DNA of 33,863 bases from NCBI GenBank assembly GCA_011523305.1, contig WTHB01000069.1:1-33863 (forward strand), read 5' to 3'. The notes under the pieces are model-generated. The model saw nothing but the letters and a program-made list of their open reading frames with translations. It did no database searches and was not told the DNA's origin. The position numbers and the translations under genes were made by a program. The first letter of the stretch is position 1, and the number at the start of each line of letters is the position of its first letter. Shown here in pieces: positions 6,477 through 13,666 of the stretch. The DNA comes from Planctomycetaceae bacterium (GTDB taxonomy: Bacteria > Planctomycetota > Planctomycetia > Pirellulales > UBA1268).

Positions 6477-6936
6477 GAATCGAGAACCTCCACGCCAAAG
6501 CGTTGCAGGCCGCGATCAGGATGTCGTGTTCGTCGTCCCCCAGGACGACAACGTCATCGCCGAGGCAGTCGACAAACACCTGATCGATGGCCTTGCCGAG
6601 GCCGGGGTACTTGCCGACCTCCTTGCGATCGATGGCAAGTTGCAGCGTGCCGGCATGGAACCGGACGAAGTCCTCGTTGGTCTTGAGGACGGGGGCTGTC
6701 CGCAGCCGATCGCGAGTGATCACCCAGGCCATCGCGTCATACAGATCGGCCAGATAGAGCCGGTCCTTCGGAAGCATCTGGTTGACTTTGACATTTTCGA
6801 CCCAGCGGAGTGTCTCAGGCTCGGGCTCCACCACGGAACGACCACCGCCATCCGGCGGCCACGGGAGGTCGAGAGCATCACCTTTCCACGCGAAGAACAG
6901 CAGAGTCGCAGCCACGAGCATCCTCCATTGGGCCAT
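6466..6936 (-). CDS. hypothetical exported or membrane-anchored protein
   Basis: 156 residues. The first 20 (WRMLVAATLLFFAWKGDALD) form a signal peptide or signal anchor, followed by a proline- and glycine-rich linker and a helical globular domain. The C-terminal part (DDVVVLGDDEHDILIAACNA) is acidic. No family is recognised. The ATG overlaps the preceding stop (TAATG) and has GGGAGCG upstream. It is probably co-translated with the peptidase gene that follows. Confidence 0.7.
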   Translation of the reverse strand: MAQWRMLVAATLLFFAWKGDALDLPWPPDGGGRSVVEPEPETLRWVENVKVNQMLPKDRLYLADLYDAMAWVITRDRLRTAPVLKTNEDFVRFHAGTLQLAIDRKEVGKYPGLGKAIDQVFVDCLGDDVVVLGDDEHDILIAACNALAWRFSIHGG

Positions 6937-7205
6937 TACTTATCGCTCCCGGCAAGCAGGGCATGTGTCAACACCTCGATCGCGGACTCGGCGTCTTTCG
7001 GCACGCCGCCGGTATCGATGAGCCGCTGGCGAACAGCCGCGAGGCTGTTCAGTGAGGCGGTGAACCCGATCCCCTTGACCGACGATTCCTTGTTTCTCCT
7101 GAGCATCTCCCACGGAACCAATGCCTTGACGAATTCAAGGATCTGCGGGCCGGCGAGAAGAAACGCGGCCCCAGCGACCAGGGCGTAGGTCATGTAATCA
7201 TTCAT
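6936..7205 (-). CDS. small membrane protein
   Basis: 89 residues with one N-terminal hydrophobic segment (YALVAGAAFLLAGPQILEFV, residues 7-26) followed by a soluble helical domain with basic patches (MLRRNKESSVKG). The size and single N-terminal span would allow a holin-like or envelope role, but no family motif supports this. It overlaps the upstream gene by 8 bp. Confidence 0.65.
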   Translation of the reverse strand: MNDYMTYALVAGAAFLLAGPQILEFVKALVPWEMLRRNKESSVKGIGFTASLNSLAAVRQRLIDTGGVPKDAESAIEVLTHALLAGSDK

Positions 7206-7455
7206 CTGTCGTCACCCCCAGTTTCTTGACAAACCAGTGGAAGAAATCCCGCCCCTGTGGCGTGATCAGAATCGCCTCAAGGTGACCGAGGGCTTCGTCG
7301 TCAATCGGTGTCTCTGTTCGACCGGCGGCCCACTTTGCAGCATTGACCAGAGCCAACGCCTGTTTGTGTGGATCTTCCTGGGTGAACGCCGCTTGCAGCC
7401 GGCCCAGCAGCGGACCGAGTTCTGCAATCAGTTGCAGCTTGTCGAGCCATGACAT
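7198..7455 (-). CDS. hypothetical helical protein
   Basis: 85 residues from the ATG at 7455 (MSWLDKLQLIAELGPLLGRL); largely helical, soluble and unrecognised. A GTG at 7479 is an alternative start and has the better Shine-Dalgarno (GGAGG, nine bases upstream), which would add eight residues and overlap the upstream gene by 11 bp. The C-terminal motif GRDFFHWFVKKLGVTTDE is conserved-looking but not one I can name. Confidence 0.65.
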   Translation of the reverse strand: MSWLDKLQLIAELGPLLGRLQAAFTQEDPHKQALALVNAAKWAAGRTETPIDDEALGHLEAILITPQGRDFFHWFVKKLGVTTDE

Positions 7456-7468
7456 CGAAAATTCCGCT

Positions 7469-7720
7469 TCAGTTTCCACGCTTCTTCGCCTCCTCAATCC
7501 TGGCATTCTTGTGTCGCTCCACAAACGCGAGGTAACTCGCCGAGTTCGTTCGTCCGGTGCTCGTCAACTTGCCCCATGTCTCATGCTTGTCGATGACCTT
7601 TGCCCACAGCGGCAGGCTGTCTTCGCCACTGCTCAGATTGGCCCAGACCCCGCCGATATCGACGAGATCAATGTCATCCCGGTGGTGCGTCATCGGCCTC
7701 TTCTTCTTCGCCGGTCTCAT
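7469..7720 (-). CDS. hypothetical small basic protein
   Basis: 83 residues, with basic ends (MRPAKKKRPMTHH and KNARIEEAKKRGN) around a more hydrophobic centre. No family recognised and no membrane segment. It overlaps the upstream gene by 47 bp in another frame, which is large; the start could be the internal ATG at 7693 (MTHHRDD), which reduces the overlap to 20 bp. Confidence 0.55.
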   Translation of the reverse strand: MRPAKKKRPMTHHRDDIDLVDIGGVWANLSSGEDSLPLWAKVIDKHETWGKLTSTGRTNSASYLAFVERHKNARIEEAKKRGN

Positions 7721-7931
7721 CGCCGTCTTCGACGATCGCCTCGGGGTCGCCGTGAACGCACATGTTCAAAAAGTCATAGGCGTCGTCGAAAATAGTCCGT
7801 GCTACTTCCTTCGCCTCGGTTTTACTTATGAGGTCGTATGTCCAGACCTCTTGGTCTCTGACCGCCTCGCCGAGTCGCATGACCAAGGTCATCGATTTCT
7901 TGCTGATCGCGATGTTAATCTCGGCGAGCAT
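7674..7931 (-). CDS. hypothetical protein with acidic tail
   Basis: 85 residues from the ATG at 7931 (MLAEINIAISKKSMTLVMRL), which has GGAAG close upstream; an ATG at 7949 would add six residues. A compact alpha/beta-looking domain is followed by a very acidic C-terminus (EDGDETGEEEEADDAPP). Acidic tails like this occur in proteins that bind basic partners or regulate assembly. It overlaps the upstream gene by 17 bp. Unrecognised. Confidence 0.6.
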   Translation of the reverse strand: MLAEINIAISKKSMTLVMRLGEAVRDQEVWTYDLISKTEAKEVARTIFDDAYDFLNMCVHGDPEAIVEDGDETGEEEEADDAPPG

Positions 7932-8220
7932 CGTCTTCCTTCGTACCATTTAGTGTACCACCCCACGCTGCCCTGATGCGCTCTTCCCGCTCACTTTGTG
8001 ACCACCGCGACCGGATCTCGGCAGTGGCGATCCTGATCTGCTCTGGCGTCGGTAGGTAAGCTTTACATTCTCGATCCTCATCTCGCGGCAACCCCAGAAA
8101 AACGCGAGCACTTTCGAGTTGCTCCGGGGTAAATCCAAGCTCGTCGAGGATCTCTTCAATTGTGGAATCTCCCTTCCACAGGTGCCGCAGCTTGCGCTTT
8201 TCGTTGGCTGTAAGTATCAA
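7915..8220 (-). CDS. HTH-like small protein with a PTPEQIR motif
   Basis: 101 residues. The N-terminal half (STIEEILDELGFTPEQLESA) reads as a helix-turn-helix. The C-terminal half carries LPTPEQIRIATAEIRSRWSQ, a motif shared with the protein at 9925-10398 (PTPEEIRQRAADIREG). The only start that keeps the N-terminus is TTG at 8220, which overlaps the previous stop (TTGA) and has no clear Shine-Dalgarno, so translation is probably coupled. Likely a DNA-binding accessory protein; the target is unknown. Confidence 0.65.
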   Translation of the reverse strand: MILTANEKRKLRHLWKGDSTIEEILDELGFTPEQLESARVFLGLPRDEDRECKAYLPTPEQIRIATAEIRSRWSQSEREERIRAAWGGTLNGTKEDDARRD

Positions 8221-9047
8221 GAGAACTGTGTGGCGAACCGGCTCCCAGAATTGAAATACATATATCGCCCCGTCGCCTGATGGATCGAGCGGTGGAATGT
8301 CACATGCTCACAGTCCCCCCCTCGGTATTCACCCAGGAAGTAATCCCTGGCCCGGTAGACCGCGAGACCGCCAAAGCAACTGTAAAACCGCACCGGCTCG
8401 GACCCCACGGGAGGCATCCACACGTGATACCACTTATGCAAGCCAAGGCGTACTCGGTCGCTCCAGTGGTTCAGCCTTGCTGCCCAGGCATCATACTGAG
8501 CAAACTTCGGGGTGCCGTCCGCGTCGGTCATGCGGAACAATGAGTAACTTCCCATTCCGAACGCCTCGTCGATTTCGTCGAGCCAGGCGATTGAGTTGAG
8601 CACGCCGTCCACGCTAAACCCGCCGTCTGCGTCGAGATCGACGACCACGACGTAATCGGCGTCTTTGGCGTTAGTAAACGCCCACTGCTTGCACACATTC
8701 CGGTACTCAGCGAGAGCGTCGGTTCGTTCTTTCTCAAACAGTTGGAGGTGCGGCCTGCCGTTGGAGTCGCTGCGAAAAAGCAGCCACGGCGGTCGCTGCC
8801 CGGTCAGCAGCGGCACCGTGTTGTCGTCGGAATCGTTTTCAAAGACGAACCCCTTCGGCCAGGCGAAGTGGGTGCCAAGGAACCCGAGCAGTTTCAGGCT
8901 GTTCGCCAAATTCTTCTCTGCGTTCCTGGCGAGGCCCAGCACCACCACCTTTGACTTGGCAGCGATGGCTCGGCCAGCATCCACCTTCTCAGCGTAGAGG
9001 CCGGAGAACTCAGGATCGACGGCCCAGAAGTCTTCAGGTCTCTTCAT
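8217..9047 (-). CDS. glycosyltransferase, CAP59/GT69-like
   Basis: 276 residues. The order of motifs fits the CAP59-type mannosyltransferase family as I remember it: VVVLGLARNAEKNLANSL near residue 34, FENDSDDNT at 69-77, EYRN at 114-117, DYVVVVDLDADGG at 131-143 (the DxD metal and sugar-nucleotide site), then FYSCFGGLAVYR and a CEHVTFH end. It should transfer a sugar from a nucleotide donor in the cytoplasm. It overlaps the FkbM methyltransferase gene by 14 bp and lies close to the GDP-fucose pathway genes, so GDP-mannose or GDP-fucose are plausible donors (inference). Confidence 0.78.
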   Translation of the reverse strand: MKRPEDFWAVDPEFSGLYAEKVDAGRAIAAKSKVVVLGLARNAEKNLANSLKLLGFLGTHFAWPKGFVFENDSDDNTVPLLTGQRPPWLLFRSDSNGRPHLQLFEKERTDALAEYRNVCKQWAFTNAKDADYVVVVDLDADGGFSVDGVLNSIAWLDEIDEAFGMGSYSLFRMTDADGTPKFAQYDAWAARLNHWSDRVRLGLHKWYHVWMPPVGSEPVRFYSCFGGLAVYRARDYFLGEYRGGDCEHVTFHRSIHQATGRYMYFNSGSRFATQFS

Positions 9048-9657
9048 CGAGTGGCTCCAAATAAACCCAAATGTGACCAGGGTGGGCTCCCGGCATCGGG
9101 TGCCGCATCATCTGCACGGCCTCCCAGCCGAGGCGTGCTAGCTCCAGGCCAACGTCATTCGCCGTGTCGTGAATCTCGATGAGCCAGCGAGCCTTGGTCA
9201 CCGCCGGCATCGTCGCCCCCGCCAGAACCAGTGCCTCGGCCCCCTCCACGTCAACCTTGATGAAGTCGGGCTCGCCGTACTTCACGATCATGTTGTCGAT
9301 CGTCGTCGCCTCGACGAATTCGACGCTTTCCACGGGAGCGTCGGCCTGCCTGGCCCCACCGATCGGATGCACTTCGAGGATCGATGTCTGCTCGGCGGCT
9401 GGACGGCGGTAGACGCTGACTCGTCCAGGCTCAGAGGTCACTGCCGCGTTGACGACCGTCACCTTCGAGTGACCGCTGAACTGCTTTGTCAGCGTCGAGA
9501 TCGCCCGCTTGTCGCAGTCGACGGCCACGACGCGATCAAAGTGCCCGCACCCCCAGAGCGTCCAATCGCCAGCGTTCGCGCCGATGTCGAACATCAGCGA
9601 GGTCTGGCCGGCGGTGGCCTGCTCGCGGTAGGTGTCGAGCCACGGTTCACTGTTCAT
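9034..9657 (-). CDS. FkbM-family SAM-dependent methyltransferase
   Basis: 207 residues. FDIGANAGDWT (residues 23-33) is the SAM-binding glycine loop, VVAVDCDKRAIS contains the acidic residue after strand 2, and DFIKVDVEGAE (131-141) is the signature of the FkbM family. Members methylate oxygen atoms on sugars, peptides or polyketides and are frequent in glycan clusters. The start overlaps the previous stop (ATGA) and its end overlaps the glycosyltransferase. A role in capping or decorating the same glycan is inferred from context. Confidence 0.88.
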   Translation of the reverse strand: MNSEPWLDTYREQATAGQTSLMFDIGANAGDWTLWGCGHFDRVVAVDCDKRAISTLTKQFSGHSKVTVVNAAVTSEPGRVSVYRRPAAEQTSILEVHPIGGARQADAPVESVEFVEATTIDNMIVKYGEPDFIKVDVEGAEALVLAGATMPAVTKARWLIEIHDTANDVGLELARLGWEAVQMMRHPMPGAHPGHIWVYLEPLDEET

Positions 9658-9965
9658 CCGATTGCCTCAAGAAAGTGCCTCGCATCTTGCGCCGAACAGA
9701 CAACGCACACCGGGCATCTTGCCTTTGCGAGTTCTCGCATCCGGTGCTCTTGTGCTTTGGTCGGTGTCTCCCCCGGCCGTTTAACTTCCATCCAGGCGGC
9801 CTTGCCTTCCTTGATCACCAGCACGTCAGGGATGCCGCGAAGCGAGTAAGTGGTGCCGTGTGTCTTCATCACCCACCAGCCCATCGTCTTCGCCTGATCC
9901 ATGACCTTCTTGGTAATCGTCGATTCAAGTGGTGGCTTCCTCCCGCCATCGTCTCCTCTGGGCAT
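9654..9965 (-). CDS. VRR-NUC domain nuclease
   Basis: 103 residues from the ATG at 9965, which has a strong AGGGAGG Shine-Dalgarno. YSLRGIPDVLVIKEGKAAWM (residues 40-59), then EVKRPGETPTKAQ, gives the PD-(D/E)xK core: Asp47, Glu60-x-Lys62 and Gln72, as in VRR-NUC proteins. The length is normal for the phage stand-alone form. These cut branched or damaged DNA and act in replication or recombination. The gene starts 41 bp inside the upstream gene and ends in an ATGA overlap with the FkbM gene, an odd place for a DNA enzyme amid glycan genes. Confidence 0.9.
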   Translation of the reverse strand: MPRGDDGGRKPPLESTITKKVMDQAKTMGWWVMKTHGTTYSLRGIPDVLVIKEGKAAWMEVKRPGETPTKAQEHRMRELAKARCPVCVVCSAQDARHFLEAIG

Positions 9966-10398
9966 GAACCTCCCTTTCGCTGGTGAGCTCGGCCTCCATG
10001 TAGGAGGGCACATTGCCCTCTGAGAAAATTGGATCATTGAGTTCGCCGTGAATGCACAGAAACCCTCGTGCTCCACTGCTCTTGACCACTCGGCGAGCCT
10101 CTTCGTCTTCAGCCGACCAGCCTGGGTGGCCGTTGCGGCCCTCGCGGATGTCGGCGGCTCGCTGGCGGATTTCCTCGGGCGTCGGGTCGAACTCTCGCTG
10201 GAAACGTCCTGTCCGGTAGCCACTCTTGCGGCGAGGCAGACCAATGTGCTGACCATATGCGGTCACCATGTCTGCCGTCACGCCGAACTCCTGAGCCATT
10301 TCCATCCTAGTTGTCAGGCTGTCGTTCCACATCGACAGAAACTTTGCCTTCCGGCTGCTCATTCGCTTGTAAATGTCTTCGATCTTCTGCTTACGCAT
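9925..10398 (-). CDS. HTH-like protein with a PTPEEIR motif
   Basis: 157 residues from the ATG at 10398, which overlaps the end of the fucose synthase gene by 8 bp. RMEMAQEFGVTADMVTAYGQ (residues about 31-50) reads as a helix-turn-helix followed by the basic HIGLPRRKSGYRTG. PTPEEIRQRAADIREG (about 72-87) matches the motif in the protein at 7915-8220. A likely DNA-binding accessory protein. The C-terminal part is charged and has no recognised motif. Confidence 0.65.
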   Translation of the reverse strand: MRKQKIEDIYKRMSSRKAKFLSMWNDSLTTRMEMAQEFGVTADMVTAYGQHIGLPRRKSGYRTGRFQREFDPTPEEIRQRAADIREGRNGHPGWSAEDEEARRVVKSSGARGFLCIHGELNDPIFSEGNVPSYMEAELTSEREVHAQRRRWREEATT

Positions 10399-11347
10399 TG
10401 GTAGCCTCCATGCTTCGTTGCTTCCTGTACCACTCCACCGTCGCTGTGAGACCGTCCTCGAAATCCGTGGTGGGCTCCCAGCCAAGTTCGTCCTTCGCCC
10501 GCCGGCCATCGACCGCTCGTCGGGGCTGACCATCGGGCTGTGTTGTGTCGAACGTGATCGCACCACCAAACCCGCAGTGGCGAGCGATCTTGTGTGCCAG
10601 CACCTCGATCGTCACTTCGCCTGAGCCACCGAGGTTGATCGGGTGCGGTGTCTCGACGACCTCGGCGGCCTTAACGATTGCAGCGGCCGCGTCGTCGGCG
10701 TAGAGAAACTCGCGAGAGCAGCGGCCAGTGCCCCAGAGGGAAACGTGCTCCTCGCCGTTCTCGACGGCCTCGACGAATCGACGAATCATGGCCGGGATGA
10801 CGTGACTGTCATCGATGTCAAAATTGTCGGCGGGACCGTAGAGATTCGTCGGAATCAGGTAGGCGGCGGGGATGCCGTACTGCTCGTGAATCGCCTGGAG
10901 GCCGACGCCGATGGCCCGCTTGGCGATGCCGTATGGGGCATTGGTCTCCTCGGGGAAGCCGCTGAATAGGTCGGCCTCGATGAACGGCATGCGGTCGACA
11001 ACCTTTGGGTAGGAGCAGACCGTGCCGACATAGACGATCTTCTCGACGCTTGCGGCCACGCTCATCTCCAGCACATTGACGGCCATTGCCATGTTGTCGA
11101 GCCAGATCCGGCCGGGCATTCGGCGGTTCTTACCGATGCCGCCGACGTTGGCCGCGAGGTGAATGACCACCTCGGGCCGATACATTGCCCAGAGTTCTGC
11201 CACCTCATGCACTACCGTCAAATCGAGGTGGTGCCGCTGCGGAGCGTGAACGCCTTCACAGCCGGCCTGGTAGAGTTTCGCCAGCACATTGCGGCCCAGG
11301 AAGCCGTTGCCGCCGGTCACCAGAATGCGTTTTGAGGTCAGGTCCAT
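10391..11347 (-). CDS. fcl: GDP-L-fucose synthase
   Basis: 318 residues, the usual length. It makes GDP-L-fucose from GDP-4-keto-6-deoxy-mannose by epimerisation and NADPH reduction. GGNGFLG (12-18) binds the cofactor. GTVCSYP carries Thr109 in place of the usual serine and Cys111; YGIAK gives Tyr139 and Lys143; SHVIPAMIRR gives His182. This is the full set known from E. coli WcaG, with one Ser-to-Thr change. It follows gmd by 31 bp, and the gap contains an AGGCTAC element and no good Shine-Dalgarno. The two enzymes together complete the pathway from GDP-mannose. Confidence 0.95.
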   Translation of the reverse strand: MDLTSKRILVTGGNGFLGRNVLAKLYQAGCEGVHAPQRHHLDLTVVHEVAELWAMYRPEVVIHLAANVGGIGKNRRMPGRIWLDNMAMAVNVLEMSVAASVEKIVYVGTVCSYPKVVDRMPFIEADLFSGFPEETNAPYGIAKRAIGVGLQAIHEQYGIPAAYLIPTNLYGPADNFDIDDSHVIPAMIRRFVEAVENGEEHVSLWGTGRCSREFLYADDAAAAIVKAAEVVETPHPINLGGSGEVTIEVLAHKIARHCGFGGAITFDTTQPDGQPRRAVDGRRAKDELGWEPTTDFEDGLTATVEWYRKQRSMEATNA

Positions 11348-11362
11348 GATGGATACTATTGT

Positions 11363-11377
11363 GAGGTGAGTAGCCTA
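11363..11377 (-). promoter_or_regulatory. TAGGCTAC element before fcl
   Basis: TAGGCTACTCACCTC on the - strand lies in the 31-bp gap between gmd and fcl, 16 bases before the fcl ATG. It matches the first eight bases of the recurrent junction element, then diverges. The fcl leader has no clear ribosome site, so the element may mark a short-leader transcript; this is inference. Confidence 0.35.
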
Positions 11378-11378
11378 A

Positions 11379-12410
11379 TCAGGCAAGAGCAGAACCTTCA
11401 GGTTTTCCGTTGAGGGCGATCAGCATCTCCATCTTCGCGACCGACTTGTCATGCTCGACCATCATGTCAACGAGGTCGCCGAATGTGTGGGCCGGTTTCC
11501 AGCCGAGGGTCTGGGCAGCCTTGGCAGGGTTGCCAAGCAAGAGGTCGACCTCTGCTGGCCTCTGCTGCGATGGATCGAATGCAACGTGTTCGTGGGCGAG
11601 CATCCCCAGCCGGCTGAACACCGCATCACAGAACTCAGCGACTGAATGTGTCTCGCCGCTGGCGACGACATAGTCGTCTGGGGACTCCTGCTGGAGCATC
11701 AGCCACATCGCCTCAACGTAGTCTCCGGCAAAGCCCCAGTCCCGTTTGGCGTCGAGGTTGCCGAGGTAGAGTTTGTCTTGCAGGCCGAGCTTGATGCGGG
11801 TGGCGGCCCTGGTGATCTTCCGCGTGACAAACGTCTCGCCTCGGCGTGGGCTCTCGTGGTTGAACAGGATGCCGCAGGAGGCGTGGAGGCCGTATGCCTC
11901 GCGGTAATTGACCGTGGCCCAGTGGGCGTACACTTTCGCCACGCCGTAGGGGCTGCGAGGGTGAAACGGCGTGGCCTCAGTTTGCGGCGTCTCGACGACC
12001 TTGCCGAACATCTCTGAACTAGACGCCTGGTAAAAGCGGATCTGCCGGCCTGTGACATCCTGAACTTCGCGGATGGCCTCTAGCATCCGCAGGGTGCCGA
12101 GGGCAGTCACGTCCGCGGTGTAGGTTGGCTGGGCGAAGCTGACGCTAACGTGGCTCTGGGCGGCGAGATTGTAGACCTCGTGCGGCTGTATTTCGCGGAG
12201 TAGTCGCATCAGGCCGTTGCCATCCGACAGATCGCCGTAGTGGAGCGTCACCCCCGGCGGATCGCTGAACATCAGGTGCTCAATGCGTTGCGTCGAGAAC
12301 GTGCTCGACCGGCGGATCACACCGTGAACGTCATACCCCTTGGCAATCAGCAGTTCGGCCAGGTAGGAGCCGTCCTGGCCGGTGATCCCGGTGATCAGTG
12401 CGCGCTTCAC
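11379..12410 (-). CDS. gmd: GDP-mannose 4,6-dehydratase
   Basis: 343 residues from a GTG at 12410 that overlaps the stop of the small upstream gene (GTGA) with AGAGG upstream. It converts GDP-mannose to GDP-4-keto-6-deoxy-D-mannose. GITGQDG (8-14) is the NADP-binding loop; QASSSEMFG gives Ser132 and Glu133; RSPYGVAK gives Tyr155 and Lys159, the SDR catalytic set. The [14 protein letters not shown] segment is typical of the family and takes part in cofactor binding and tetramer contacts. It is the first sugar-nucleotide enzyme of the cassette. Confidence 0.96.
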   Translation of the reverse strand: MKRALITGITGQDGSYLAELLIAKGYDVHGVIRRSSTFSTQRIEHLMFSDPPGVTLHYGDLSDGNGLMRLLREIQPHEVYNLAAQSHVSVSFAQPTYTADVTALGTLRMLEAIREVQDVTGRQIRFYQASSSEMFGKVVETPQTEATPFHPRSPYGVAKVYAHWATVNYREAYGLHASCGILFNHESPRRGETFVTRKITRAATRIKLGLQDKLYLGNLDAKRDWGFAGDYVEAMWLMLQQESPDDYVVASGETHSVAEFCDAVFSRLGMLAHEHVAFDPSQQRPAEVDLLLGNPAKAAQTLGWKPAHTFGDLVDMMVEHDKSVAKMEMLIALNGKPEGSALA

Positions 12411-12556
12411 GTTGCAGCGACCTCTTTCCACATGCGGAGAAGTTCTCGCAGCCGCTCGATCTCATCGGCGGCCTCTTCCCGTAGGCCACCCTTGCCGGCG
12501 ATGCCGTGCCGCAGGCGGGCAACGAGGTCGGTTTGTTCAATTTCTTGTTCAGCCAT
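12407..12556 (-). CDS. small helical protein upstream of gmd
   Basis: A 49-residue gene ([18 protein letters not shown]...) that ends in a GTGA overlap with gmd. The centre, [20 protein letters not shown], is a charged heptad-like helix of the type common in very short phage proteins. It starts 2 bp after the previous stop, without a clear Shine-Dalgarno, so it is probably translated by coupling. The tight joins on both sides are the main evidence that it is real. Confidence 0.65.
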   Translation of the reverse strand: MAEQEIEQTDLVARLRHGIAGKGGLREEAADEIERLRELLRMWKEVAAT

Positions 12557-12558
12557 GT

Positions 12559-12774
12559 TCAATTGTGGTTTCGGTGGTCGACAAAATCTTTCTCCATACG
12601 TTCAACCAGCCGGCTGCCAGCCCGCTCGAAAAACATTGGCAGCGTGGCGTGAATCAGCAGGTAGGCAGCGGCTCGCAGACATCGCAGCCCGTGGCCGGCG
12701 GCAAACGCGAAGTGCTCCCGGTAGGTCTGCTTGTTGTTCCGCAGGTGGCTGCGGGCCTTCGCGATTAGTGTCAT
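12559..12774 (-). CDS. small membrane-associated protein, DUF6356-like
   Basis: 71 residues from the ATG at 12774, which overlaps the previous stop (ATGA). The pattern HLRNN..TYREH.AFA, a hydrophobic helix (CLRAAAYLLIHATLPMFF) and AGSRLVERM matches the DUF6356 pattern I recall: a His-containing first helix, a span with IHA..P, and a GS end. One membrane span is likely. Function unknown; it lies directly before the glycan genes. Confidence 0.65.
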   Translation of the reverse strand: MTLIAKARSHLRNNKQTYREHFAFAAGHGLRCLRAAAYLLIHATLPMFFERAGSRLVERMEKDFVDHRNHN

Positions 12775-12917
12775 TGGCCCGCTGCCATGTAGAGGCCGAC
12801 ATTCGCGGCGGCGTAGGCCGCATACGTTATCGCCAACCCTGTCTTCCCGGCGAAGGCAAGGTCGATCGCAACGGCCACATAGATCAGGCCGGTTACTGCT
12901 ATTAGCCATGCTGACAT
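12771..12917 (-). CDS. small two-span membrane protein
   Basis: 48 residues: hydrophobic segments WLIAVTGLIYVAVAIDLAFA and GLAITYAAYAAANVGLYMAA are joined by GKT. The ATG at 12917 has GCAGGAGAA directly upstream, the same leader (GCAGGAGAAATGTC) found at the start of the gene at 12902-13147. It overlaps both neighbours. A holin-like size and topology, but no family is recognised. Confidence 0.65.
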   Translation of the reverse strand: MSAWLIAVTGLIYVAVAIDLAFAGKTGLAITYAAYAAANVGLYMAAGQ

Positions 12918-13147
12918 TTCTCCTGCCCCCATTCGTAAACGGCTTGCGATTCGCTTCCGTGGTTCACAAACCCCTGAAGTGAGTAGAAACAGTCGCAACG
13001 AGGTTGCCTCATGAAAGTCCCTAGGACATCCCTCCTCGTTTTGCCACGGATAACGTCCCCGTCCATCGGCCCGCCAACAAAAACAAAAGCGACATCATCT
13101 GGGTACTGAGCCTCTGGAGTGAGGGCTGTGTAATCGATCAGCGACAT
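12902..13147 (-). CDS. hypothetical small protein with a GGPMDG motif
   Basis: 81 residues. VAFVFVGGPMDGDVIRG (residues 19-35) is a motif I have seen in short phage and actinobacterial hypothetical proteins of unknown role. The C-terminal half has cysteines (QPRCDCFYSL, EKCQHG). The start has GGCAGGAGAA upstream at close spacing. It overlaps the upstream DUF3310 gene by 10 bp. Confidence 0.65.
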   Translation of the reverse strand: MSLIDYTALTPEAQYPDDVAFVFVGGPMDGDVIRGKTRRDVLGTFMRQPRCDCFYSLQGFVNHGSESQAVYEWGQEKCQHG

Positions 13148-13461
13148 TTCTCCTGCCTCTCAATCTCGCGAGCCAGATACCACTGAGCCTTCTTCAAATC
13201 CTCGATTTGCTTGCCCTTGTAGGGTGCTCGCATCACATACTTGATGACGTTGCCCAAGCAGAAACCCATGTGCTCGGTGATTTCGATGGCCTCGACGCCA
13301 CTGGGATGACTCGTGTAATGCGAAGGATGATTGACGTTGTCCTGCTGCTCCTCAACGGCTCGGTGCCACTCCGCAGACTTGTCTTCGCCGGTCTCTGTGA
13401 CCGTCGCATCGTCGAGCCAGTACCCGCCGCAGAACGCTTGTTCAATCCACCGCTGCATCAT
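13138..13461 (-). CDS. DUF3310 protein
   Basis: 107 residues. NHPSHYTSHPSGVEAIEITE (residues about 43-62), followed by GFCLGNVIKYVMRAPYKGK and LKKAQWYLAREIE, is the DUF3310 domain, common in phages and sometimes annotated as a nucleotide-kinase-like protein. The first 40 residues are an extension. The exact activity is not established. The start may be 13461 or 13458 (two ATGs in tandem); it overlaps the upstream gene by 20 bp. Confidence 0.9.
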   Translation of the reverse strand: MMQRWIEQAFCGGYWLDDATVTETGEDKSAEWHRAVEEQQDNVNHPSHYTSHPSGVEAIEITEHMGFCLGNVIKYVMRAPYKGKQIEDLKKAQWYLAREIERQEKCR

Positions 13462-13666
13462 CGCCCTCCAGTTCCATGATGATCGCGTACTCGTCCTTCA
13501 CATCCGCGATGGCCTCGGCAACCATGTGGGCAAGAAACGCGAGCTTGGTCTGGTTTATCGAACTCATGTAGCCGCCGATTTCGTGGCACGGCTGCTGTAG
13601 CCTCGACAGCGGCACGACCATCGCGGTCAGGACTGCACGTTGATGTCTGTTGAGTGGCTTGGTCAT
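13442..13666 (-). CDS. hypothetical small protein
   Basis: 74 residues, basic at the start (MTKPLNRHQRAVL) and acidic at the end (ELEGDDAAVD), mainly helical. No family recognised. The ATG at 13666 overlaps the stop of the methyltransferase gene (ATGA), and an AGGCTACCCAGCCC copy of the junction element lies just upstream, within the end of that gene. Confidence 0.65.
   Translation of the reverse strand: MTKPLNRHQRAVLTAMVVPLSRLQQPCHEIGGYMSSINQTKLAFLAHMVAEAIADVKDEYAIIMELEGDDAAVD

Noticed and set aside
6454-7188. 244-codon + strand frame
   Set aside because: It is opposite two coupled membrane-protein genes with good starts. The protein has no coherent motif and no ribosome site.
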